Shown here: one piece after another, positions 40,315 through 53,352 of the stretch
Layout of the letters: each line of letters starts with the position of its first letter
Numbering within the stretch: the stretch's first letter is position 1
Assembly: GCA_012295275.1 (NCBI GenBank)
Contig: CM022678.1
Coordinates: 10,565,999 to 10,629,998 of the forward strand
Direction: 5' to 3'
Length of the DNA: 64,000 nucleotides
Origin: Chrysomallon squamiferum
Taxonomy: Eukaryota; Mollusca; Gastropoda; Neomphalida; Peltospiridae
Notes under the pieces: model-generated
Told to the model about the DNA's origin: nothing
The model's database searches: none
The model's input: the letters and a program-made list of their open reading frames with translations, nothing else
Translations under genes and position numbers: made by a program

Positions 40315-42247
40315 CACACTCATACGTGTTAAGTAAGGAAATCCATTGCTACCATAAAGTTATTAGCAGCAAGGAATCTTTTATACACATCTTGCGTCAC
40401 TGACAGAAAAGAAAAAACTAGTGAATGCACTTTGGATTGATTCTTTCTCCAGATAACAGCTTTACAATTACTTTCGATTGTTGATAATAATAGAAAATTA
40501 TCTGTTTTTAAATAGACCAGAAATCGTTAGTTGAAGTAGAAACAGAAATCATTAGTCTTGTACGTGTTTCAACTGGTTTCTGATTTTGTTCTTTGTGTTA
40601 ACTAGTGTTAACATGATTTATTTTTTTTTTTTTTTTTTTTTCTATTGGTTTATTTGTGTTTGTCATTGTGTGGGTGTGTATGAGGGGGGGAGGGAATGAT
40701 ATGTGAGTGTATTTCTTTGTTCAACACAGATAATGATGGATATGTTTTTTATTTTCATTCACTAATCATTATCCATATACCCTGAAAACACTTCTTAACG
40801 AGTATATAAATAATGAATTAATTGAAAAACTTTTTTTTTTTTTTTTTTTTATCAGTATCAGATAAACATGCTGAATTTAAATTTTTTTTTTTATTTAGTT
40901 GGATTTATTTTTTTAAATTTATTAGTTTTGTACATGCATTTTTTTTAATTTTTTCTTCCCTTTCTTATTATTGTTTTCTTTATTCTTTTTATTGTATTTT
41001 ATTTTATTTCTTTAGTATATATATATATATATTTTAAAACTTTACAAAAACTTTTTAAACTGTTATTTCAGGACTGGCAATTTGATGATGGTACTGCACC
41101 ACCTAATGAAGTTGTTGAGGACTGGTTTAATTTACTGAAGACGAGGTTTAAAGAAGAGCCAGGCTGCTGTGTGGCAGTGCACTGTGTTGCAGGACTGGGA
41201 AGGTAATAAAAACAAATATAGAAAAAATATATATATAAAAATAAAAGGAATGTGGTGTAATTACACCTGCTTGTTTTACTTACTCGTTGTACCGTGTTAC
41301 TCAGCCACAGGAGAAGTTTGTCAGAAAATAATTGGCTTCATTAAATTGCACTGCAGTATCTATGTGTGTATGTATGTATGTGTTTGTGGTTGCTTATAAT
41401 GTAAGAAGATAGTCAAAAATGAGATGGATTGAGGGTTTTAAAAAAAAAAAATATATATATATATACATAGATAGGTAGCTAGATATACATACAGAGAGAG
41501 AGACAGAGAGACAGAGAGACACTTGTGCTCTGTATGTATATAGGTGCTGTTACATGCACTTTTTATTATGGGAATATCTGAAAAGAAAACACTGAGTTTG
41601 AGTGTCTGTCTGTCTGTGTCTGTCTCATATGTATGGCTATTTTTAAACTGTTATATTTTGATTATTTCAAGTGATTACAAGTTTACTGTTCATGTTTTTT
41701 TTATTCATTACATATTTTATTTTTGTTTTCTATCAGAGCTCCTGTTCTTGTTGCTCTTGCTTTGATGGAGGGAGGCATGAAGTATGAAGATGCTGTTGAA
41801 CTCATTAGAGGGTAAAAAGTGTTTCTCTTTTTATTTCATTCTTATCAGAATGTGTTCATCATTAAATTAAAATAAAATAAAACAAGTTGATTAAATGGGA
41901 ATTGATGAATTCTTTTGGTTCTACATCCTTTGAATTACTTATTTCCCATTCCAGAAAGTGCACTTCTTTTTTCTTTTTTTTTTTTCTTTTTTTATTATCA
42001 TCATGTAAAATAGAATAATTAGATTATTATTTAATAAAAACATTTCTAAATGAAATAAATTTATAGTACTTAATCTTCTGTCCATCTATCTGTTATCTGT
42101 ATAAAAAAAATAAAAATTTTATGTTTCAGAAAGCGCCGAGGTGCCATCAATTCTAAACAGTTGGCATATCTGGAACATTACCGTCCAAAATCACGACTTA
42201 AACAGAAAAATCAGCGAAACGGAGACAGTCAGTGCATCATACTATGA
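33493..42247 (+). CDS. PTP4A: Protein tyrosine phosphatase type IVA (PRL), five coding exons, 177 aa
   Basis: PRL phosphatases are small prenylated dual-specificity-type enzymes of the plasma membrane and endosomes that also bind CNNM magnesium transporters. Coding exons are 33493-33609, 34287-34379, 41072-41202, 41737-41811 and 42130-42247, together 534 nt. Phases agree and introns are GT-AG, although the first donor (GTTCGG) is weak. The N-terminal KNMRFLIT block is conserved. The P-loop CVAGLGR holds C108 and R114, the general-acid loop WQFDDG holds D76, and C53 matches human C49, which forms the regulatory disulfide. The basic tail ends in the CAAX box CIIL (C174). Human PRLs have about 173 residues, so length is normal. 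Two oddities: Q replaces P in the WPFDDG loop, and the last residue is Leu. The ATG at 33493 is used because it precedes the conserved block; a second in-frame ATG lies five codons on. Identification is very secure; the paralogue number is not assignable. Confidence 0.96.
33710..33744. repeat. (GT)n microsatellite in PTP4A intron
   Basis: About 17 GT repeats, 100 bp downstream of the first coding exon; another GT run follows at 34037-34062. Confidence 0.9.
34590..35430. repeat. Degenerate minisatellite (about 56-bp unit) interrupted by a MITE
   Basis: Units resembling AATTAGTGTGAGTAGCTGAT, followed by a GACTAGTGGTAGCATATAAA-like half, recur about ten times from 34590 to 35029 and resume at 35330-35430. 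The interruption is the 296-bp MITE, so the array is older than that insertion. Confidence 0.65.
35032..35327. mobile_element. MITE, pogo/Tigger (Tc1-mariner superfamily)-like, 296 bp
   Basis: The two ends form imperfect terminal inverted repeats of the form CAGGYACYRGACCAATTATC (17 of 20 positions match). The element is flanked by TA on both sides (35030-35031 and 35328-35329), the target duplication expected for this superfamily; a CAG start is typical of pogo/Tigger ends. There is no transposase frame. Internally it is richer in CpG than its surroundings. It splits the minisatellite at 34590-35430, which defines the insertion boundaries independently. Confidence 0.8.
36911..37198. repeat. 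Minisatellite, 56-bp unit
   Basis: The unit starts CATGCATTTTACAAGTTTGT and ends in CACAAGTGTAGTATTAAA. The last two units are almost identical; three or four earlier ones are shortened and diverged. It lies in PTP4A intron 34380-41071. Confidence 0.8.
37665..38070. repeat. Minisatellite, about 60-bp unit
   Basis: The core ACTAGAAAAATGTTTCATCT, followed by CAGTAGATACTGCCTTGTCT and GGGAAAGTTC-type sequence, recurs about seven times with indels. The clearest copies are between 37880 and 38030. Confidence 0.75.
39158..39224. repeat. (CT)n microsatellite in PTP4A intron
   Basis: About 33 CT repeats, followed at 39318-39369 by a slightly interrupted CA tract. Confidence 0.95.
40274..40312. repeat. 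(CA)n microsatellite
   Basis: About 19 CA repeats, preceded at 40085-40111 by a TA tract. Confidence 0.9.
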
Positions 42248-42522
42248 CTATGTCGGAGATAAAAATAGTCAGCCTGATGCTCATTTTTAACTTGCATGCC
42301 AAAATTAACTGGAAACTTGTGAAAAGCCTGAACTCTGAAGATTAAAAAAAAAGAAATTTAAGGGGAGAAAAAAACAAAACACCAACAACAAAAAACAACA
42401 AAAAAACCTTCTTCTCCTTAGGGAATACTATTTCCCACCCTGTTAAAAAAAAAAGAGTGGACCCATCTGAGACTGGGTAACGAAGTGCCTCAAGTCATAC
42501 TGCGCTACCCTCCATTAGTAAT

Positions 42523-42528
42523 AATAAA
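42523..42528 (+). terminator. Probable PTP4A poly(A) signal
   Basis: AATAAA lies 276 nt after the stop codon and is followed within 30-70 nt by a G/GT-rich stretch (around 42555-42600), the usual arrangement for cleavage. A more distal AATAAA at 44323-44328 also has T/GT-rich sequence downstream, so a longer 3' UTR is possible. Confidence 0.5.
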
Positions 42529-42796
42529 CTCACCCATCTGTGGACATTTCAGTCAGGGGGTGGGTGACCTCTGTCTTGTGCAATGTTGTGATCACTTTTT
42601 ACAAATGTGTCTGCTGTCCTCAACGGAGACCTTCCTATTATTTTTTGTGTGATAAATTTGTGTGTTTAAAAACAAAAATTCACAAATATTTGTACAGTTA
42701 TTATTATTATTTCCCTTTTTTTTTTCTTTTTTTTTTTCCCCCCACTTTCATTTGTGTGTGTGTGTGTGTGGTTACAATTTCCTTTTCTTTTTCTTT

Positions 42797-42835
<39 letters not shown>

Positions 42836-44100
42836 AAAAGAAAGAAAGAAAGAACCTTATTTGATGTAATTATTAATACAGCTAATGTCCCTGCTATTAA
42901 AAAATTTAATATAAATGCAGGTATCTGGTGTCATTCATCCTTATGATAAAAATTGTATGATACAGAGATAAGATTTGTTTAATGAAATACCCAGCTTATA
43001 TTTATATAGATCAAATTGATCAACATTGGGCCTGTAGATCAGGTTTCATGTTACTGAACACATAGGTACTTGTATATTTGACTTCCTTTTTAATTTTACA
43101 AAGTTTAGTACTGGGAATGTATTGAAACTATCCATTATCATCATTATTATTAATTTAATGTTTCCAAAAAATTCTGTTATTATTTCATTCCTGATTTTAC
43201 GTGTTCCAGGTATTGCAATTGCAGGAATTCGAAATGAAGGTTGAGAAAAATTATTCCTTCAGTCATAGCAGTTTTTGTTCAAAAGTTTGGTTTCGAAGCC
43301 AAGAAATTGTTGCTAAGACTTTCTTTAATTTGTGTTACAGGCTTACACAAAATTATTTGTAAATGTATAATGTTACAAGTATGAAGACAAAGCTAAAGAA
43401 TGTATTTTAAAAGTCAGAAAGCATTCAAATGTTTGAAAAATAAATAAATAAAGGATTTCTTCTTGTGTCATTCCTGCAAACTTAGGAATCCCAAAATTTA
43501 ATTCAGTAATGTAAAAAATTTCCAAATTCCATGTCATCATGATGCATTTTGTATTATTATATGTATATACTACTTTTTATTATTATTTTTTAATTATTAT
43601 TATCACTTATTATTCTTTTTTAATTATTATCATTTATTATTTTATTGTATTTACTTATTTATTTTTTTTATTTTTTTTATTTATTTTTGTTTTCGGTGTA
43701 AAAATTCATTAATTTAAGAGGCTTTCAATACACCATATTCAAATTTGGAATTTCCAAAATTCCTTTTTAATTTTTGTAATACTAACACAAATATAGACAG
43801 AAAGATGAACAGACAAAACTACTTTTTTTAATTCTTTTTTTATATAAATACTGTAAAGTAAATTTTAAAACTTAAATTACATAATTATTATTTTTATTCT
43901 CATTGTGTGTAATGTTTCAGAGTTGTAAGATTTTCAAAATAAAAAAATCACTGTCACATTTGTTTGAACCACACATATTGTAAATTTAATCATTTAACCC
44001 AACCCCAGTTAAATGCAGTTGTCAGTGATTTAGAACTAACCTAGATTTCTTACAACCATTTTTCTTGCATCACTTACTTATATCTGCATGCTTAAAGTAT

Positions 44101-44224
44101 GGTTGTTTTGATACCATACTATCCAAAAATTTGGTTGCTTTGATATCATACTATCCCAAACTTTGGTTGTTTTGATATCTTACTATCCCCCAAATTTGGT
44201 TGTTTTGATATCATACTATCTCAC
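44101..44224. repeat. Tandem repeat, 32-bp unit, about 3.8 copies
   Basis: Units start at 44101, 44133, 44165 and 44198 with GGTTGTTTTGATATCATACT followed by ATCCCAAAATTT-like sequence. Each differs by a few substitutions or a 1-base indel. Confidence 0.9.
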
Positions 44225-45467
44225 TGTGGAGTTTTGATACCTGTCTGTTTTCTGGTTGGGTCTAGTCACTATGAATTTCATTATAATCTTTTCTGAATTT
44301 CACAGAATGCCAAAATTTCGTGAATAAAGCATTGAAATAACAACAAAAAACATTCTGAATTTATTCTATTTTTTTTTTGTATTTCTGTTCAGTGATGTGT
44401 AGTACTAACGAATATCATCATTGTTAATATGACATCATCTTTGTATCTGAAATGATTATTTCATGTAAACAAATATTAAATTGTTCTTGGGAAGGTCTTT
44501 GTTTTGAAATAACAAAATTGTCATAAAATGATTTGTTTATAAATTAGAAATTTGTGTGGTTTTAGAACAATAATATTTTAGCCACAAACAACCTAAAATT
44601 ATTTATTTTCTGATTACATATTATTAGAATTTATTAAGTTTGACAAATTTGTTGAAGAGTGTTCTGAATGGAAAATACTTTGCAAGATAAATTGTTTTAA
44701 TATCTGAATATGTTTATTTATGTTATACAGTCCAACACAAAAATAACTATGTGAAACCAATATTTTTTTTCAAAGTTTCTGTTTAGACATTTAGAGATAA
44801 TGTAAAGTGGCACTATCCAATATGGTTTACAAAATTTTCATCATCTTAATTGTATTCATAGCCACATTTTTTTGTTTTTTTTTTTTTTTTCTTTAGGTTA
44901 TAAACTACTGTTCAGTATTAAAGAATTAAATTCAGTCTGAATATTCTGACAGAAAAATATGAATGAGAAAGCAAATCTGGCTTTCTATTCAAATGTTCGC
45001 TATAGACATTAGAGATACAAATGTGATAACATTTTCTTTTTCTCTTTAGTAGCTCTGTTGGATATGGTTTACAAAGATTTCGTATGCATTTTTTACTCTA
45101 TTCATAACCAGTGATTTACTTTTGTTTTAACTTCAGACATTTAAAATATAAATTTATTTAATAATATTTTTTTCTTCTTCTTCTGTTTTTTTTTATATCC
45201 CTTTTGAAGCAAGTGAAATAAATCTTCAGATGTACAAAGTGTGATAAGTAAAAACCTTATTAGTAATTGAAGGCAATTTTTCATAATTTTTTTTTTTTTT
45301 TTTTTTACTTTGGGATAAAATTGTTGTAGGTCCATGTTAGCGCATGTAATTCAGAGTTCGAACATGCTTTACACATGTCATGAACTAATTTCTGTGAATG
45401 ACAAAGACAAATCTTACAATTCAATCATTTTGTATAGTGCTGCTATTGAAAACTATCACAGGGTCTT

Positions 45468-45469
45468 TA

Positions 45470-45523
<54 letters not shown>

Positions 45524-45582
45524 CATTATTATTATTATTATCATTATTATTATTATTATTATCATTATCATCATTATTATTA

Positions 45583-45625
<43 letters not shown>

Positions 45626-45643
45626 CATTATTATATTTATGTG

Positions 45644-45690
<47 letters not shown>
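45468..45690. repeat. (ATT)n/(ATC)n microsatellite, over 220 bp
   Basis: A long run of ATT triplets is punctuated by ATC. The open frames on the plus strand here encode only Tyr/Ile/Leu homopolymers and are artefacts. Confidence 0.95.
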
Positions 45691-47963
45691 TGAGATTAAG
45701 ATGTCTGTATGTTGGAATTCAGGTTTCAGATTAGTTTCAACACTTCAGATGCTGTCATTTGGAATTTAAACTATACAGTTTATAACATATGCAAATACCT
45801 GTTTAAAAATTCACACAATTGAAAATTAATGTAGATCAAAATGAAATTTTAATGTAAAAAAAAAAAAAAAAGTATATAATTATATATATATATATGTTGA
45901 ATAAATTACTATAGAACAGTATTATTAGTGATTGTTGTTTTCACCATTCTTTGCTGACTTTTTTAAAATTATTTTTAATAATTTTTGTCTAACATGCACT
46001 TAATTACTGCCCACTGCATTCCTGCCAAAACTGACTGGAATGTATTCTGATCTTTAAGACTGGGATAGTTTCTTTATGCTTACATTATTGGGATTAATCC
46101 TAATGCTGGAACAAGTTTTACACAGAATTTAAAAAAAACAAAAACAAAAGCTAAAAAAAATACAGAAATTTATTTATTTATTTATTTATTTGTTTATTTA
46201 TTTATTTTTATAAATTTTATAAATTTTTATTAATGCAAATACACAACATATTAAATACACTATAAATTCATTCAAATGCCAAGTTAGGCCAGAAAGAGAA
46301 AAACAATTTTTTCTTGTAGGTCCCCATTAAGTTTCCCATAACTTGCCTTCCTGCATTTTAAAATATTAATCATTTATTTTTTAAATAAAACTTGAAAAAT
46401 CCAAATGATTAAATTCATTTATGATGTAAATATATATATATATACATAAATTCATTCTAATACCTGGACAAGAAACTAAACTTATTTTCCCATTGTGGTC
46501 CTGATGTTTGGTTTCTCACTGCCTATAGTTTAAATAAATAAATAACTAAAATAGATAGACAGATAGACAGGTAATAAAAAAATAATAATTATAATAATAA
46601 TAACAGTTTCATTATAATGTAAATATATTTCATTAAAATATGATAACGCAGAAAGTACAAAAAAAAACAAAAAGAAGAAGCAGAAGAATTCCATATTTCC
46701 ATTTACTTGTGAATTCTGATTTCTCATAACAGAATTATTTCTGAACACAAATGATTGAAAATTTTGTAATACTAAAATACAGTCTAAANTTCTTTTACTT
46801 TTATTTTTATAATATAAATAATGAAAAAACAAAGAATGAAACAAAATAAAACACTTCTAAAGCAGTGTGTATTTGATCATTATTAATAAACATTAAAAAA
46901 CTCTTCAACTACCTGTATGTAAAAATTTTCACACTGCTAAATTCTGTTCCTGCTAATAAATGTAATATATAATAATAATGATAATAAATGAATACAAGAA
47001 TAAATAATAACTTATGTGGGATCATGACAAGAACACCTCACTTGAATTAGCATCACAGAAACAAAAGTTAAGTATGCCTAACTCAAAAACATCTTATTAT
47101 ACAATTTCTGGTTTTCTGGAAACAAGCTAATAATTTCAATGCCTGTATTTATTCTGAAACCTTGATCTTATCGGAAAGCTGTATAAATATAAAAGTTACT
47201 TCTGAATTAGAAAGTTAACTTTTCCATCATATAAAATAATTAACAGTCTTATTGCCTGATTCATAGGTATGTTGAAAATTCTTAAAAATACATGTTAATC
47301 ATTTTTCTTTATTAAAAACTCCTTTTAATTTAAATATTTATCTGAAATGTATGTGATTTATTTATGCAAATCTGACTGAAACGAGAAAAATTAACAAAAG
47401 CTAATGACATTTTTTTTCCATTTTATTTTTATTATGAAAATAGACATTTAAATATATTTTCAATGCTTCCAAAAAGTAAATAAAATAAAACTGCAAAACT
47501 GAACTAAAATGTAGTGAAAAAAAACAAAAAAATTGAATTTATAATAAAATATGTTTTCCAGTTTTTGTTGTTGATAAAATAATTTTGAGTTTTGTCAAAA
47601 TAAGGAAATAAGTATATGTTGTTACAGTACAAATTAAAGAAAAAATATGTATATATTATAAATTATTTTTTTTTATTATTTTCTTTGAATTTCAGTTTTA
47701 TTTATAAAATGTACGTGATGTTGCTACAGAACAAATTTTTGATTAAAATAATTTAAAATTTTTAATTTTTTTTTATCAGATTCTTAAAATTTATGTTTCT
47801 CCCATTCAGTTTTAGTTACAGAACAAACATTTTTGTTTAAAAAAATTCAAGAAGAAAACAAAAGATTAATTTCTTTATTTTTTCTGTCTCTCTCTTATAA
47901 TTTTTTTTTATTTTTTCAACTTTACCTTTTTTATATCCCATAAGTGGCTGCACAATCATGCAA

Positions 47964-47966
<3 letters not shown>

Positions 47967-48014
<48 letters not shown>
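47967..48014. repeat. (GT)n microsatellite
   Basis: About 24 uninterrupted GT repeats. Confidence 0.95.
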
Positions 48015-48018
<4 letters not shown>

Positions 48019-51000
48019 AAAAGTATTGGTAATAAGTACTTTATGTATAAAAAAATAAGCTTATGCACAAAATTACTGTAGCAGGTACTGTATACTGTAT
48101 AATTAATTATATAAATACTCAAAAAATATATATATATATATATATAGATATATATGTATATAGAAAAATGGTTTATATACAGTACATAAATCTTCTAGTG
48201 CATATACAAATACTTCATTTTAAAATAATAATAAAATACTGTTAACATAGCAGGTATACTGTTAACATAGTACATGTATGTATATATGTATATATGCATA
48301 TTATAAAATAATATAGTATATAATAAGTTCTCTGTTCAAAATACTATGTGTAATATCTTGTGATTTAAATATTTAGAAAATACACCTGTGAAATGCTTGC
48401 TAATTTGTTGTGAGTACAACATTAATGCTAGCCCAGATTGCTGTCTGCTTTCTTTTAGTCATTAAGATTCAGAATGTGTAAATATTTTTTATTGTAAATA
48501 CGTATTTTGTGTTAAATAAATAATTCATTTGTGTATATGGTATTAAAAAATAAATAAATAAATAAATAAATCTAACATTACAAACGATTGTCACAAAGTT
48601 TAGAAGATTTGTTTTCTTTCTGTATTTATTTATTTCTGTGTGAAATATGATTTATTTGTAAAAATAAACTGTTCCCTATATGTAACTAACTCTGTTATCA
48701 TGCAATAGTGTTTGTAATAATGTACTCAAAAATCAGTTATTTATTTCATACCATAAAAACAGTATATTTGTTTTCAAACTTGTTAAAGTGTTTTAATTAC
48801 AGAAGTGGAAAAAAAAATGAATTTCTTATATTTCTACCATGAATAATAGATGATTTCTTTTTTGATTATTTCTCTTCAGCAACAATTTTTAATCTTTGAA
48901 AAAAGAAGAGATAATTGATGATTGGTAAAAACATGAAGTGAGAGAGAAAAGTCGACAACAATTCTTGTTTCAATAAGAAACAGTTATTTGATGCAAAACG
49001 AAAATAACAAATAGTTTTATTGGTCAAATATCCACAAATGGTGTTTAAGCACTGATGCTATTAAAACAGCTAATCTGAACCATTAACTGTTGATTTATTT
49101 ATTTATTTATTTACTTATTTATATTTATTTATATTTTTACATATGTGTTTTACATTTCAGACTGTTTGTAGTTCTGAACTGACAGAAACGTCTGGTCAGA
49201 CATATTAAAAATACAATCAGACGTCTTTGACCAACTTATCTGGTTCTGATTTTCGATTTTTACTTCTGAATTCTGTCTCTATTTATTTATTATTTATTAA
49301 AATTTTATAGGTGTCATCACAATGTTTTATATTTAATGTGACAGCTACTATGTGTATGTATGTGGGCATGTGTGTTTTGATTGTGTATGCGTGTATATTT
49401 GTCTGCATGTCCCTGTGTGTGGATATGTGTGTCTGTCTTTAAATTCATGTATATATATATATATTTAGAATAAAATAATAATAGAAAAAGTAATACTGTT
49501 GACAACAAGTTTGTCCATTCAGTTATTAGAAATCCAGGTAACAAACATGCATACGCATATGTAAAGGGGAATAAATGAAGTGATGAATAATTGTTGTGCG
49601 AAATCACAAAGGGAAATAACTCTAGACTTTGAACTTTAGAACGTTACTATTTATTGAATTATATATATGTATCCTTTTGAAAGAAAAACCTTTTAAAGAG
49701 ATTGTATATATATATATATATATTTCTTGTTTATTTACTTAGTATATTTATTTTTTGGATGAAATAAAGTTAAGTACTTTTGTCATGAAACCAATGTGAA
49801 TTAGAAAGACATTTTTATTCATATTATTATTATTTTTTTTTTTTTTTTTGGTATTTTTTTTTATAATGAAAAACTATAAATATATATATATATATTTATA
49901 ATATTGTTCTCTAATTCAAAATATCTCTAATATATAATTGTTAATTTTTCATAGGGTCAAAAAAAATAAGAATTAAATATTTTAAAATTAAAACTGACAA
50001 ATTCTAACTAAAAATTAACAAACATTATAATTATTATTAATACCATTCTGTTTGCTTTCTACCCATAGATTTTTTTTCAAAATGGAAGTAGAATTCTGCA
50101 GATCGTTAAATACTGTTTCAAAACCAAACAAAAAGCAGTGGAATATTTCACTAAATTCTTTAGAAATTTGAAAACAAAGATATTTTTTATTTATTCATTT
50201 ATTTATCAAATGACATTTACACTGTAAAAATTCTTATTGTAAAAGTTTGATTCTGTCATTGAATTTTCCACAGAATCCCTCATGTGTGACAGTAAACAGA
50301 TTTTGAAAAATAATATTTCTGTTATTTATTAATATGTACCCAAGCGTTTCAAGAAAGGTGAAGCCTGTAGACTGTAATTGAATAAATTATTTATTGTGTT
50401 GAATACAAGCTTCTTTCTCTTTGTTTCAAAATGTTTGGAAAATATATTAATCTGGATTATAATAAACATGAATAAAGAAAAAAAAAAAAGAAAGCAACTG
50501 CAGGTTTATGTCTGTTTAATATTTCAAATTCCAACACTGAAATGTCATTATGACATGAATGATGAATATTCATTGTTTGATTTTAATTTTTATGCTTAAG
50601 GAACATAACATAATAAAATGGTGAGTGCAAGATTTTGAATCTGTTATTTTTTTTTATGTGTTTTTTAAGAATTAAATTCTTAGGATTAGGCAAGATATCT
50701 TTGACCCGATAAATGGCACAACAGCACCTACCCGTTTGAGAACACCACACACACACACACATCCATATTTCCACAATTCTCTTTAATTTGTCTTAAAACT
50801 GTGCATAACACTAATATTGCATTTTCTGTGTCTGGTTCTGCTCTAAGTTTCTCTAAAATGTTAAATATTTTGAAGTCTTTTTCTCAGTTGTTTCCAATGA
50901 TGCATAAACAAAAATATATTTATGTTTGTTTCATCGTTTTATTTAAAAATAGTTGTCAGCTCAGTATAACAAAATAATTTAAAGAAACAAATAGTTTTTA

Positions 51001-51770
51001 ATATTAATAAGCCAAACCATATTTAGGCTAATTTAGACTAAAGTTTCATAGAGACAGCTCAAATTAATTTTTTTTTTTTTTCCCCTGTAAGAAATAACAG
51101 AAAAACAAGAAGAATAATAAGTATTGGTAAAATAAGTATGAAGCTTTCAAATTAATAACAACAAATACAAACTTACTAACACTGATAACGAATGGTAATT
51201 TCAGATTTGATAAACATCTGTTCTGTTAGGTGAATGCATGTGACAGAAACACTTATTTGAAATTCAAATTAGCTGGAAATATTCCATTTTGTGGCATGTA
51301 TAAAAAACCCAGTATAATCCATTGAATATTTATTTTAGAAGAATTACTAGCTGAAGGACTGCTGTGTAAAATCCTGTGAATTATGTTACTGCTTGTAGAT
51401 GCTGGCAACTCCTGTTATTGTGTAGGTGTAGATTCTCATGGATGTTACAGTGCTGATTCAGTCTTTGTTTTAGTGAAATAAGATAATGTTAACTGGTGCA
51501 GGATAATTTGGGCAGTCCTCACTGTCACCTCTAGACAGCTGACAGTAACAGAAATATGCAGGAAAACAAATTACTGTTGATTACATAATACATTCAGCAC
51601 TGACTAGAGAATTTCGAAATTCAACTATCACTGTAGCATTTGGATAATGTTTTTTTCCTAATTATGGACTGATGAAAATGTGAAAATTAATTTAAAACTG
51701 CTGATAGTGTATGAATACAATGCTGTTCATTTTAAAAAGTTTGACACATATGAGCAACTCTGTTTGCTAA

Positions 51771-52405
51771 CTAATGCAGACTGTAATAGAACATGTTAAA
51801 TATTGAGTCAGTTTGTGTCTTTTTCTTCCTGACTACTGAACGCCACTGTCCTTGTTTTGTTTTTTTCTGAATTGGGTGTCTGGAAATCTCATTCTTCTTT
51901 CTAGCCTTTTCAAAAGATATCTGCGAAAAATAATTTAAAAAGTGCAATAAACAGAAATTGATGAAACAGAAAATATTTATCTACTTAACTCTTTATTTTT
52001 CAGCACTGTGTTTAATGTTTCCTAGTTTACATAATATTTACAACTTACATACTATTTAAAATTTACATAATATTTACAATTTGCAGATACAGTTCTCATC
52101 ACTTATCAAACAAAACTAGTATTTGACTTCAGCTGGTTTTTACTTAAGTTGTTTTCTAAGAATTTCTTACAAATATAAAATATCTACATCATAATAAAGG
52201 ATTAATATTACAAACTTAACTGATTTGTATGTTAATTGAACTGGATAAAAATTCCATTTTGTTGATGTCAGTTCTCTGGATCTCTCTCTCGTTCTGTTGA
52301 CTTGTATGAGGTCCATACAACTCACTTGTCACTTCCATACAGTTCATTGAGATCACAGCGATTTCTTTCTTGTCAGTATATTCTACTACCATGTATATTT
52401 TTGAC
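51771..52405 (-). pseudogene. Broken or unresolved gene with a VVEYTDKKE-type N-terminal module
   Basis: Two exon-like pieces lie in order on the minus strand. Piece A starts after the acceptor TCTACAG (AG at 52407-52406) and encodes SKIYMVVEYTDKKEIAVI, then NCMEVTSELYGPH. It either ends at the strong donor GTGAGT after 52326 or reads on to GTTAAG after 52221. Piece B starts after TTTTTCGCAG (exon from 51920) and encodes ISFEKARKKNEISRHPIQ and a basic tail to a stop at 51771. From general knowledge, many invertebrate proteins begin with a VVEF-x-EVEVV-x-NWL-x-CYWPP module followed by a YEKARKK segment, sometimes before BEN or DUF4806 domains. The match is by eye only. Neither donor joins piece A to piece B in frame, and the Trp positions of the module read Cys and Gly, so decay is more likely than a working gene. 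A missing exon is the alternative. Confidence 0.4.
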
Positions 52406-53352
52406 CTGTAGATTATAAATATCAGTTTGTAATCACCTTGGACAGCATAACAATGTATACAGATATGCTTATAATTTAGAGAAAAAGGGACAAAACAAAA
52501 AAATAAACAATATAAGCATTGTGTTGTATTTGATTAATATTTAATTCACGGAAGATAAAAATTAATTTTGCATATTAATTAGCATATTTTTACTTGTGTC
52601 ATAACATTTAATTAATATTGGACTGTTCCATTCACCAACAATACATAAAAAAAAAAAAAATAATAAAAAACATTTTAAAAGTAAAATAAAATAAATTAAA
52701 TCTAGGTTTTTGTAAGTTTGTTAAAAGAAAACAATACTTAATGATAAAAATATGATTATTACAATTCTCTTAGTGAATGTCACATTTTGAAACATGAACA
52801 CTAAGGAGAATTTTCTATAGACAAGATGAAAAAATAAACCATCAAAAGTTAAATAAAGCAAAAACTTGTTTATAACAAGTCAATGAAATGATGAACAACA
52901 ACAACAACAAAGTGAACGTAATTAGAATAATTTTCTCAAATTACGTTTTGATTTCAGTAATTAATTCAGTGTTCCAAATATTAAAAAGAAAAATGTAATC
53001 TTGCATGACTGCTCAAAGTTTGATATGTCACCAGGAAACAAACAGAATGATATTTGTGTGGCAGCACTGGATAACCAGTCACATGGTGAAAATTATGAAA
53101 ACTCAGGTTTTGATGGAATAAGATAAACCACTTTCCAGTGATACGTGATGCATGGGGTGTGATGTCAGAGGCTTTAAGATGAATTTTGGCAAAACAAGTG
53201 CTTAATTTTAGCATAATTTCTTTAATTAATAGTTTGACAGGTCACACAAAAACACAAAAAACGAGTTTTATTGACTGATTTCAGCTAAAAACATGCATAG
53301 ACATGAAAGTCGAGATGTTTTCAAAACTATTAATATTGATCATTTTTTTTAC

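Larger units (their letters stand above)
42529..51300. other. Gene-free or 3' UTR-extension region downstream of PTP4A
   Basis: No coding exon was recognised on either strand. Sequence to about 44.4 kb is moderately complex and could be a long 3' UTR. Beyond that it is mostly AT-rich with TTTA and TA simple repeats and one ambiguous base (46789). Open frames here are repeat-driven (poly-T, ATT, CA) and carry no motif. Confidence 0.5.

Noticed and set aside
45340-45385. GAGTTCGAAC word resembling a tRNA B box
   Set aside because: No proper A box, acceptor stem or cloverleaf around it.
45334-45769. Long plus-strand frames of Ile/Leu/Tyr runs
   Set aside because: Translation of an ATT/ATC microsatellite.
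47100-47165. Sequence resembling the right end of the 35-kb MITE (ends in GCCTGTA)
   Set aside because: Only loosely similar and no partner end was found.
52981-53214. 77-codon minus-strand open frame in the cryptic gene region
   Set aside because: No recognisable domain and no convincing splice sites at its edges; it may be intron.
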